The position numbers were made by a program, and so were the translations under genes. The notes under the pieces were generated by a model. It did no database searches and had not been told where the DNA came from. It saw only the letters and a program-made list of their open reading frames with translations. From Pseudomonadales bacterium (GTDB taxonomy: Bacteria; Pseudomonadota; Gammaproteobacteria; Pseudomonadales; Pseudohongiellaceae): DNA of 42,140 nucleotides. The DNA is taken from contig JAJDSZ010000086.1 in the NCBI GenBank assembly GCA_022827425.1, forward strand, positions 1 through 42,140, read 5' to 3'. Below are positions 36,701-42,140 of the stretch, one piece after another. How positions within the stretch are numbered: the stretch's first letter is position 1; each line of letters starts with the position of its first letter.

Positions 36701-37104
36701 GAGCCGATATCAACCGCAGAGGATCCTTGCGCCCCCCCCACATGGCGGCGACCGTCAACCAGCACAAGGGTGCGGTTCTGGCCCAGGCCGCGCAAATTGA
36801 GCCGGTTACCCCCGGCGGCGCCCCGGTCCACGGAACTTTCCTGAGTCAGGGACGACAGCAAGGCGGGCACGTCGTTGATGACATCCGATAGCGAGAATTC
36901 GCCGGAAGCGGCAATGTCTTCCGCCGTGAGCGACTGAACCGGCAGGGCGCCCGTCAGATTGGCGTCGCGGGCGATTCGCGAGCCGGTGACGACGACTTCC
37001 TCGATGTTCTCCTGCTGGGCCAGCGCCTGCTGGGTAAAAGCGGCGGTGGCGGCGGCAAGCACGACAGCGCCATGCCTGCGATGGAATGGAATACGGGTTT
37101 TCAT
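33736..37104 (-). CDS. TonB-dependent outer-membrane receptor
   Basis: This large receptor of 1122 residues moves a bulky substrate across the outer membrane using TonB energy. It has a signal peptide (residues 1 to about 29, ending ALAQ) and a TonB-box-like IEEVVVTGSRI. The plug domain at about 40-190 includes LNLRGLGQNRTLVLVDGRR and LTGGASAVYGADAVSGVVNFILR. A long beta-barrel ends GRMIFLGGTYRL with the terminal aromatic/Leu signature. The very long barrel with large loops suggests a saccharide, peptide or other organic ligand, not a small siderophore, but this is inference. It starts with ATG after AGGGG. Confidence 0.94.
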   Translation of the reverse strand: MKTRIPFHRRHGAVVLAAATAAFTQQALAQQENIEEVVVTGSRIARDANLTGALPVQSLTAEDIAASGEFSLSDVINDVPALLSSLTQESSVDRGAAGGNRLNLRGLGQNRTLVLVDGRRHVGGAQGSSAVDIGSIPAALVERVEVLTGGASAVYGADAVSGVVNFILRDDFEGLEIDARYASSEYGDAQQGVFSLVYGENFADGRGNITFAADVRQDAGLKVNERGDGLYAGSSSNWPNPDLRFQQGDIGPNTPNFATFYDYATTGRYHYGLNIPTSASDFIADYTDEFGVAPNLTAAETALIGRAANAFPRAERPLSTFGLTSGYGKIIPGNASNFSGFSAETPIDLNGNGVPDCLDSYTGFSSSFSSPESPFGVIGGCWTIQEDGTVLPVRDGIIANNVNSFGGDGYNATQEGLDDIVLPDEKISLNLLGHYDLTDSDTAFLELKYVTQETSAELRPTSFWDILPGLSDNPFLPEFIRGVAEQTGGVGLTVDPLHFDSTGTYKRDTWRVVGGLEGEFDNGWQYETSINYGRYDYEFTRFGNVILDRFLAAFDAVTDPDTGQPACRADVYPDAPATKTPFDIPRWNPGYYSYTPGSGDCAPLNLWAGKDGVSQEAIDFVTYDAWNELSIDQFVLSGTVIGDSADWFELPGGPLGFAAGFEYREESSEAKVDPWQRGAIPPGSPYPAGTLISTVEGNSESLPMNGSLVFDPTVIRDNETGEYDATDVFVEVSLPILANQPGFEEFTVDVAARASDYSTIGNTESWKLNLIWAPIEDISFRGGVSQAVRAPNITELFGPVVGTTSRPTDPCDIKTIEGLRDDGFNDKAEASLANCSAEFDRIGVVYTGDDGVYNWTDPLTARFSGQTSGNRDLTEETADTITYGFVFSPSFLPGFTLTLDYWDITIEDAISEVSVQNIVDGCYQSATPNQEFCDRIERNPDPRSLQAGGFVFFRQSSINFAKFETDGFDLTASYNFDIGAHGFDISVTGTEVKSNNDFTNPNDLTEIDPALGELYLPELAGNIFLGWTWGDLSVGWQSQYLGEMLLGSPRMEIETYLTQFGPSVLMDETWIHDINARYVVNEELTVYGGINNLTHTDPFMSENAYPVTPRGRMIFLGGTYRL

Positions 37105-37169
37105 TTGCTTACCCCTCGTAGCATGAATACTGCTTGTGGACGGTTTTGGCTTGTTGTGCCAAGCCTCTG

Positions 37170-37198
37170 ATTATAAGCGCAACTTCCTGAACTGCAAA
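37170..37198 (-). promoter_or_regulatory. Predicted promoter of the TonB-dependent receptor
   Basis: On the minus strand a perfect TATAAT (37175-37170) is preceded after 17 bases by TTTGCA (37198-37193, 4 of 6 to the -35 consensus). The leader is about 60 bases and contains a small TTGGC/GCCAA hairpin near 37146-37162. Confidence 0.6.
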
Positions 37199-37226
37199 TT
37201 CCATACGCCCCTGGCGCGAAACCGGA

Positions 37227-38429
37227 TCAGGTGCGGCGTTCGAAAAGCATGGCGCCGGTCTTGACAAGGTCTTCGATGGCGGCGTCGCCGAATTCAAATT
37301 CCCGGAGGATTTCCCGGCCATGCTCACCGAAGCGCGGCGGCAGACTGCGCAGGGCCCCGGGAGTTCGGGACAGCTTGATGGGGGTGCCCGTCATCCGGTA
37401 CCAGTCCCGCTCCAGGTTCATCTGCCGGTGCCGGGTGTGGGGATGCCCGACCACCTGGGCGGTATCATGGATCGGGCCCGCGGCGAGGCCGGCCCGGGCG
37501 AGGCGGTCGCCGATTTCCCCGCCGTCCAGGCGGATCAGGCGGGATTCGAGTTCCACCTTGAGTTCATCCCGGTGGTTGACCCGGTCGATATTGTCGCGGA
37601 AGCGGGCGTCGCCGGCGAGTTCGGGGCAGCCGAGTTCGCGGCAGAGTTTGGCGAAGGCGCGGTTGTTGCCGGCGCCGATGAAGATGTCCACGGTGCGGGT
37701 GCGGAAAGTGTCGTATGGGCTGATATTGGGATGGGCGTTGCCGGTGGGCCCGGGAATCTCCCCGGACAACCGGTAGTTGACGATGTGGGGGTGCATCAGG
37801 GACACGGCGCAGTCATAGAGGGTCATGTCGAGATATTGCCCTCGGCCCGAGCTTTCCCTTTCGCTGAGCGCCATGAGGATGGCGATGGCGCAGTACAGGC
37901 CGGTGCCCATGTCCACCATGGCCAGCCCGTGCCGGGTGGGCCTGCCGCCGCTCTCGCCATTGATGCTGAACCAGCCGGTCATGGCCTGGATGATGGCGTC
38001 ATAGCCGGGGAATCCGCCCCAGGGACCGTCGTTGCCGAAACCGCTGATGCGGCAATGCACCAGGCGGGGAAAGCGCTCGCCGAGCACTTCCTCGAAACCG
38101 AGCCCCCAGCGCTCCATGGTGCCCGGCTTGAAGTTTTCCACCAGCACATCGGCGTCGCGCAACAGGCGCAGCAGCACTTCCCTTCCCGCCGGAATCGACA
38201 GGTTCAGCCCCAGCGAGCGCTTGTTGCGGTTCAGGCCGACAAAATAGGCGGCGTCGCCTTCGTGGAAAGGTGGCCCCCAATCCCGAGTTTCGTCTCCCCA
38301 GGGCGGCTCGACCTTGATGACCCTGGCGCCATGGTCGGCCAGAATCTGGGTGCAATAGGGTCCGCCTAGCACCCTGGAAAGATCGATGACGAGTTTGCCC
38401 GCGAGAGCCCCCGGCCGCCTGGAGTCCAT
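37227..38429 (-). CDS. CaiB/BaiF family (class III) CoA-transferase
   Basis: Class III enzymes move CoA between carboxylic acids, such as carnitine, formate/oxalate or bile acids. The 400-residue product has the N-terminal LVIDLSRVLGGPYCTQILADHGARVIKVEPP and then FVGLNRNKRSLGLNL. VLVENFKPGTMERWGLGFE and a GLAMVDMGTGLYCAIAILMAL segment follow; its aspartate is the expected acyl-anhydride nucleophile. The frame is open to 38483, but the ATG at 38429 fits the family. The substrate pair is unknown. A repeat-filled region separates it from the upstream sigma factor gene. Confidence 0.92.
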   Translation of the reverse strand: MDSRRPGALAGKLVIDLSRVLGGPYCTQILADHGARVIKVEPPWGDETRDWGPPFHEGDAAYFVGLNRNKRSLGLNLSIPAGREVLLRLLRDADVLVENFKPGTMERWGLGFEEVLGERFPRLVHCRISGFGNDGPWGGFPGYDAIIQAMTGWFSINGESGGRPTRHGLAMVDMGTGLYCAIAILMALSERESSGRGQYLDMTLYDCAVSLMHPHIVNYRLSGEIPGPTGNAHPNISPYDTFRTRTVDIFIGAGNNRAFAKLCRELGCPELAGDARFRDNIDRVNHRDELKVELESRLIRLDGGEIGDRLARAGLAAGPIHDTAQVVGHPHTRHRQMNLERDWYRMTGTPIKLSRTPGALRSLPPRFGEHGREILREFEFGDAAIEDLVKTGAMLFERRT

Positions 38430-38490
38430 GAATCCGGTCGCCTGTCGAAAATGAGGCACAAGTGTACACGACCGGGCGGCCAACCCAAGG

Positions 38491-38529
38491 TCATTCCGCG
38501 ACTTCGCTTCGCTACGCGCAGGCTCCTAG
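38491..38529. repeat. Partial ATTCTGCG-family repeat fused to a MITE-end sequence
   Basis: TCATTCCGCGACTTCGCTTCG (about 38491-38511) matches the family half-unit. It is followed directly by GCGCAGGCTCCTAG (38516-38529), which equals the outer 14 bases of the MITE-like element at 20624-20790. The structured repeat begins at once after it, so three repeat types meet here. Confidence 0.55.
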
Positions 38530-38722
38530 GTATTCTCTGAAAAACAAAAGTGTGGTTTTGTTTTGCTCACGAATTGAATGGCTAGCTCCAGTCACGGAGC
38601 ATAGCTCCGCGCCGTTGCGGCCGCGCCCGAAGCCGCGCTTCGAAAACGCTTGCCTTCACCCATCCAATTCGGCGACACATCCTTGTGCCGCAGGGAAGCT
38701 CTGACTTGATCAGAGCTTCCCT
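38530..38722. repeat. Structured dispersed repeat, copy 3
   Basis: This copy lacks hairpin A but keeps hairpin B and the inner two-hairpin module (GGAGC-ATA-GCTCC and CGAAGC-CGC-GCTTCG). It also keeps hairpin C (GCGACAC/GTGCCGC, one mismatch) and hairpin D at 38692-38722 (perfect 13 bp, loop CTTGA). Hairpin D overlaps the stop codon of the sigma factor gene by two bases, so it is the 3' end structure of that mRNA. Confidence 0.85.
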
Positions 38723-39680
38723 AGCCATATTCATCTAGGACGCCGGCGTCGATGCCGCGCCGGGCGAGGATGTTGCGGAGCTTGCGCAGCGCTTCGAGTT
38801 GCACCTGCCGGGTGCGTTCCCGGGTCAGGCCGATTTCCTCGCCGATTCGCTCCAGGGTGGAGCTCTCGTGGCCGTCAAGTCCAAAGCGGCGCCGCAATAC
38901 TTCCCGCTGCCGGGGGGTGAGTTCCCGCAACCACTTTGTCACCAGATTGCGCAGGCGATCCTTGCCGCACAGCGTTACGGGTTCCGCGCCTTCATGGTCC
39001 GGCAGCATTTCCCGCAGAGGGATGCTGACGTCCTCGGCTATTGGGGCGTCCACGGAAAAAATGCCGCAACGAAGCGCCAGCAGCATCTTGACCCGCCGCA
39101 GCGGCTTGCCGGTAAACTCGGCAATCTCCTCGGCCGAGGGCTCGCGGAAATTGCGCGCCATGAGCTTGGCCTCGGCATAGCGGCAGCGGCCGATCTCCCG
39201 GATGACATGCACCGGCAGCCGGATCGCCCGGCCATGGCGGTGGAGCCCGGTCTCGATATTCTGGCGAATCCACCAGGTGGCGTAGGTGGAAAAGCGAAAA
39301 CCCCGTTCCGGATCGAATTTCTTCACCGCGTGCATCAGGCCGAGATTGCCTTCTTCGATGAGGTCGCCGAAAGCCAGACCCCGGCTGCGGTAGCGCGCGG
39401 CGATTTTCACCACAAGACGCAGATTGCCTTCCACCATGCGCCTCCAGCTCGCCTGCTCGCCCTGCCGCGCCTCCCGGGCGTACTGCACTTCCTGCTCTGC
39501 GGTCAGCAGCGGTTTGTAGCCGATTTCCGACAGATAAAGCTGGGTCGGGTCCGCCTCGGGCCGGACTGGCGCCTGTAGCGGGTATTCCACTTCCGGCAGT
39601 TCCTCCGGCAGAGCGCCGGAAGTTTCCCGACCGGACAGGGCCTGATGGGTTTCCTTCGCGGGCAAGGTAAATTCCTGCAT
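38721..39680 (-). CDS. rpoS: RpoS-type sigma factor with divergent region 2.4
   Basis: This group 2 sigma factor of 319 residues has region 1.2 PTQLYLSEIGYKPLLTAEQEV. Region 2 is NLRLVVKIAARY followed by DLIEEGNLGLMHAVKKFDPE and FRFSTYATWWIRQ. Region 3 contains EPSAEEIAEFTGKP, and region 4 has LTPRQREVLRRRFGL and the helix-turn-helix TLERIGEEIGLTRERTRQVQ. The overall pattern is RpoS. Residues 141-151 (NIETGLHRHGR), however, replace the usual TIERAIMNQTR, a part of region 2.4 that reads the -10 element. It may therefore recognise altered promoters or be an RpoS paralog. The ATG has GGAAGGA upstream. There is no nlpD beside it. Confidence 0.8.
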   Translation of the reverse strand: MQEFTLPAKETHQALSGRETSGALPEELPEVEYPLQAPVRPEADPTQLYLSEIGYKPLLTAEQEVQYAREARQGEQASWRRMVEGNLRLVVKIAARYRSRGLAFGDLIEEGNLGLMHAVKKFDPERGFRFSTYATWWIRQNIETGLHRHGRAIRLPVHVIREIGRCRYAEAKLMARNFREPSAEEIAEFTGKPLRRVKMLLALRCGIFSVDAPIAEDVSIPLREMLPDHEGAEPVTLCGKDRLRNLVTKWLRELTPRQREVLRRRFGLDGHESSTLERIGEEIGLTRERTRQVQLEALRKLRNILARRGIDAGVLDEYG

Positions 39681-39799
39681 GTAAAACAGTCCTTCCCGCG
39701 GCGGAGTTTGATGCTGCGGGGTATCAGATTAAAAATGGATTGCTTTATGAACCCGGCTTCTGCGAACCGGCGACAGAAGTATAGTCAGCCGGAAAAATT

Positions 39800-39817
39800 C
39801 TGCCATGAAACTGACAC
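39800..39817 (+). promoter_or_regulatory. Possible Pho box upstream of phoR
   Basis: CTGCCATGAAACTGACAC consists of two 7-base half-sites whose starts are 11 bases apart. It matches the enterobacterial PhoB consensus CTGTCAT-N4-CTGTCAC at all but about two half-site positions. It lies between rpoS and phoR, about 60 bases upstream of the phoR -10, further than in classical Pho promoters. The rest of the 39681-39915 gap shows no gene. Confidence 0.45.
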
Positions 39818-39878
39818 AAGATTGTTTTGCCTGATCGGTCCCGGCCCGGGCTTGTAGTCAGAGGGTTGCCCGGAAGCA

Positions 39879-39884
39879 TAAAAT
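39879..39884 (+). promoter_or_regulatory. Predicted -10 box of phoR
   Basis: TAAAAT (5 of 6 to consensus) lies 32 bases before the TTG start of phoR. The -35 region is poor, consistent with an activator-dependent promoter or with a wrong call. Confidence 0.4.
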
Positions 39885-39915
39885 AGCGCCTGTTTCCGAA
39901 TCGGAACTTCGACTC

Positions 39916-41286
39916 TTGCAATACTGGCGCGCGGAAATCCTGCGGCTGCTCACGGTGCTTGCCGTGGCCGCCCTGATCGGCTGGCTGGCGGGCAATATCC
40001 TCCTGACGCTGTTTGCCGGAACCGCGGCCTGTCTAGGGATCAATTACTGGCAGCTCTGGCGCCTGCGCCGCTGGCTCAGGGGCAATCCTTCCGCCACCCA
40101 GACCGAGCCGCCGGAATCTCTTGCGCTCTGGGGCGAAGTCTTCGACGGCATTTATCAACTCGTCAGGCAGGAACAGAAATCCCGGGATTATCTCGAAAGC
40201 ATCATCCGCAAGGCCCAGGAATCCTCATCGGCGCTGGAAATCGCAGTCACCATGATCGACCGGCGTGGCAGCCTCGAATGGTGGAACCAGGCCGCCGCCA
40301 GGCTGCTCGGCTTCCAGTATCCCCGGGACCAGGGGCGCCCGGTCACCAATCTCGTGCGCGACCCGCGTTTCGCCCAGTACTTCCATGAGACGGATTACAG
40401 CGAACCGCTGAAACTGCCAACGCCCGGCGACGGCTCGCGCACCCTGGAATTCGAGATCGCGCTTTTCGGCGAACGGGAGAGGCTCATGATCGTGCGCGAC
40501 GTGACCCGCCTGCATCGCATGGAACTGATGCGGGAGGACTTCGTGGGCAATGTTTCCCACGAACTCGGCACACCAATCACCGTAATCAAGGGCTATCTGG
40601 AAACCATCATGGAACATGTGCACGAACTCGACGGCAAGTGGCGCAAGCCGCTCGGCCAGATGCTGCAGCAGTCGGCGCGTATGGAAAACATCGTGCGCGA
40701 CCTGCTCATGCTCACGGCGCTGGAAACCAAGGCCGTGAAGCGCCAGCAAAAACCGTTCCCGTTGGCTCCGCTGATCCGCGAAGTGGAAAGCGATACCGAA
40801 CAGGTGTACCGGCGCTGCGGCCATAGCTACCAGGCCGAATGCGAGGAGGGCGTCCAGATCGTCGGCGACCGGGCGGAATTGTACAGCGCCCTGTCCAATC
40901 TCGCCCAGAATGCCGCCAAGTACACGCCGGACGGCGGCGCAATCCGCATCGAGGCGGCATTCGTCGATGGTGGCGAGGCTTTTGAAATCCGTGTGATTGA
41001 CAATGGCATCGGCGTGGAAGCCCAGCACCTGTCGCGTCTCACCGAGCGTTTTTACCGAGTCGATGTGAGCCGCTCATCGGAAACCGGCGGCACCGGGCTT
41101 GGTCTTGCCATCGTCAAGCACATTCTTCTGCGCCACGACGCCGACCTGCAAATCGAAAGCGAATCGGGCAAAGGCAGTATCTTTGTGTGCCGATTTCCCT
41201 CCGAACGCATCCGCGGCGGCGAAAAGACCCGGGCAGTTCACCAGACGCCCTTTCCCGACCAGCCTCCGCAAATCAATGTGCACTGA
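39916..41286 (+). CDS. phoR: PhoR-type phosphate-regulon sensor kinase
   Basis: This membrane histidine kinase of 456 residues controls the phosphate-starvation response through PhoB. Two hydrophobic segments lie at about 9-25 and 27-42. A PAS-like domain follows at about 95-200 (AVTMIDRRGSLEWWNQAAARLLGF). The H box NVSHELGTP contains H215, where the usual arginine of SHELRTP is a glycine. The N box is LSNLAQNAAKYTP, and DNGIGVEAQHL and TGLGLAIVKHIL complete the ATPase domain. The start is a TTG with GGA 10 bases upstream; no ATG fits the membrane segment. phoB, normally just upstream, is absent here. The gene ends 6 bases from the convergent phoU. Confidence 0.9.
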   Translation: MQYWRAEILRLLTVLAVAALIGWLAGNILLTLFAGTAACLGINYWQLWRLRRWLRGNPSATQTEPPESLALWGEVFDGIYQLVRQEQKSRDYLESIIRKAQESSSALEIAVTMIDRRGSLEWWNQAAARLLGFQYPRDQGRPVTNLVRDPRFAQYFHETDYSEPLKLPTPGDGSRTLEFEIALFGERERLMIVRDVTRLHRMELMREDFVGNVSHELGTPITVIKGYLETIMEHVHELDGKWRKPLGQMLQQSARMENIVRDLLMLTALETKAVKRQQKPFPLAPLIREVESDTEQVYRRCGHSYQAECEEGVQIVGDRAELYSALSNLAQNAAKYTPDGGAIRIEAAFVDGGEAFEIRVIDNGIGVEAQHLSRLTERFYRVDVSRSSETGGTGLGLAIVKHILLRHDADLQIESESGKGSIFVCRFPSERIRGGEKTRAVHQTPFPDQPPQINVH

Positions 41287-41292
41287 AATGCG

Positions 41293-41997
41293 TCACTTCT
41301 TTGGCAGGGGCCGACCGATGCCCAGGTTCACGCCGATCACCGTATAGGATACATGCTCTGAAATATTGTTGGCGTGATCGCCGATGCGCTCCAGGGAACG
41401 GAATGCCCATAGCACGATCAGCACCGCGCTGACGCTCTCGGGGTTTCTGGTCATATGGGTAACCATGGAGCGAATGGCGCCGTGGTAGTCATTGTCGACC
41501 TCCGTGTCTTCGTCGGCGATTGCCGTGGCGGCATCGGTATCCATGCGGGCAAAGGCGTCGAGCACCTGTTTCACCATGGCGAGAACCCGCTCCCCCATGC
41601 GGTGGAATTCGCCGAGGTCCACCGGGTCCTGGCCTTCTTCCGCAAGCGCCAGCGCGCTGCGGGCGATCCGGGCGGCTTCATCGCCGATGCGCTCGAGATC
41701 GCGCACGGCCTTGATGATGGCAAGCACGAGGCGCAGATCGCCTGCTGCGGGCTGGCGGCGGGCGATGATCAGGCTGCATTCGATGTCGATTTCGCGTTCG
41801 AGCCGGTCGATCAGCGCATCGTCGTTGATCACCTGCTGGGCGAGCTGACTGTCGTGCTCCGCCACCGAACGCAGGGCGTCGCCAAGCTGTTTTTCCACCT
41901 GGCCGCCCATGCGCAGCATGTGGGTGCGCACCTTCTCCAGTTCATGGCTGAACTGGCGCGAGATGTGGGCTGCGCTGTCTTCGGGAATGTTTGACAT
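41293..41997 (-). CDS. phoU: Phosphate-signalling protein PhoU
   Basis: PhoU links the PstSCAB transporter to PhoR and restrains the Pho regulon when phosphate is ample. The 234-residue product is the usual pair of three-helix bundles. It has metal-binding E/D-rich repeats in DLRLVLAIIKAVRDLERIGDEA and again in SVSAVLIVLWAFRSLERIGDHANNISEHV. The ATG at 41997 fits the family start and length; the frame runs on to 42114 only through repeat sequence. No pst genes are visible, though they may lie beyond the window on the right, since phoU usually follows pstB. Confidence 0.95.
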   Translation of the reverse strand: MSNIPEDSAAHISRQFSHELEKVRTHMLRMGGQVEKQLGDALRSVAEHDSQLAQQVINDDALIDRLEREIDIECSLIIARRQPAAGDLRLVLAIIKAVRDLERIGDEAARIARSALALAEEGQDPVDLGEFHRMGERVLAMVKQVLDAFARMDTDAATAIADEDTEVDNDYHGAIRSMVTHMTRNPESVSAVLIVLWAFRSLERIGDHANNISEHVSYTVIGVNLGIGRPLPKK

Positions 41998-42000
41998 GGA

Positions 42001-42140
42001 AAAACTTCGCTCTTTTTCGGCTGCGCCGACCGGGAACGCGCATCCTGCGAGCTCGTCCCTGCCATCCCTGGCGGGACTGCTGCGGTTTCGCCAAACCCCA
42101 GTCTTGCCATCCATGGCAAGCCGTTCGGCCCTAAAAGAGC
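42001..42140. repeat. Right-end repeat related to the array at 1-420
   Basis: CGGCTGCGCCGACCGGG, CGCCAAACCCCAGTCT and GCCGTTCGGCCCT recur here as in 1-420, but the parts are arranged as the end of one unit followed by the beginning of the next (GCTCTTTTT...AAAAGAGC). The array probably continues beyond the window. There is no gene in it. Confidence 0.75.

Noticed and set aside
38692..38722. A classical rho-independent terminator after the sigma factor gene
   Set aside because: The stem is perfect, but no U-run follows it on the transcribed strand, so it is listed as a structured repeat with a possible 3'-end role.
39681..39915. A displaced phoB before phoR
   Set aside because: The 235-base gap is too short for a response regulator and contains no receiver or DNA-binding motif.

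Overview
The window is a G+C-rich, densely coded piece of a gammaproteobacterial chromosome. Evidence for the lineage: an RpoS-type sigma factor, HrpA, DusA, an Nth preceded by an RnfB-type ferredoxin, and the order argG - pyrC - rnt - (insertion) - grxD, which recalls the Pseudomonas-type arrangement. Genus cannot be told from the sequence. No rRNA, tRNA or CRISPR array was seen.

Layout. 1-587: a hairpin-rich repeat array, then the gltX promoter. 588-3683 (+): gltX, dusA and a TerB-like gene. 3688-10458 (-): hpf-like, DUF1244, acyl-CoA synthetase, hrpA and mlaA, read leftward. 10459-11068: an intergenic region with copy 1 of a structured repeat and a sigma70-like promoter. 11069-13597 (+): periplasmic Deg-type protease, RnfB-like ferredoxin, nth. 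13604-18343: argG (-), then a class IV aminotransferase coupled to a sulfotransferase-like gene, then pyrC and rnt. 18371-21200: an accessory insertion with a NERD-helicase, a MITE-like element with perfect 25-bp inverted ends, and a hicBA pair whose toxin gene is frameshifted. 21218-22148: grxD, an insertion-sequence-like scar and a broken SnoaL-like gene. 22136-26649 (-): an orphan HyuB-like hydrolase, an SPL-like radical SAM protein with a repeat inserted in frame, a nucleosidase and a glycosyltransferase. 26833-29684 (-): a catabolic cluster of two SDRs and an acyl-CoA dehydrogenase. 29817-32207 (-): a GntR/ABC operon with a palindromic operator. 32284-38429 (-): membrane-anchored agmatinase-family protein, large TonB-dependent receptor, CaiB/BaiF CoA-transferase. 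38721-41997: rpoS-like (-), phoR (+) and phoU (-). 42001-42140: the same repeat type as at the left end.

How the genes fit together. Housekeeping functions (translation, tRNA modification, RNA turnover, arginine and pyrimidine synthesis, Fe-S/redox, phosphate control) are interleaved with acyl-CoA metabolism, TonB-dependent uptake and small accessory insertions. The acyl-CoA synthetase, acyl-CoA dehydrogenase, SDRs and CoA-transferase suggest growth on fatty or other organic acids.

The most unusual content is not a protein system. It is a set of modular, hairpin-rich dispersed repeats whose stems show compensatory base changes between copies. They abut stop codons, nest in one another, and in one case run through a protein-coding gene without breaking its frame. 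Both ends of the window lie in such repeats, so the window may be a contig that broke there.

Limits: all identifications were made by reading motifs and family resemblance by eye, with no database search. Promoter and start-codon choices are predictions.
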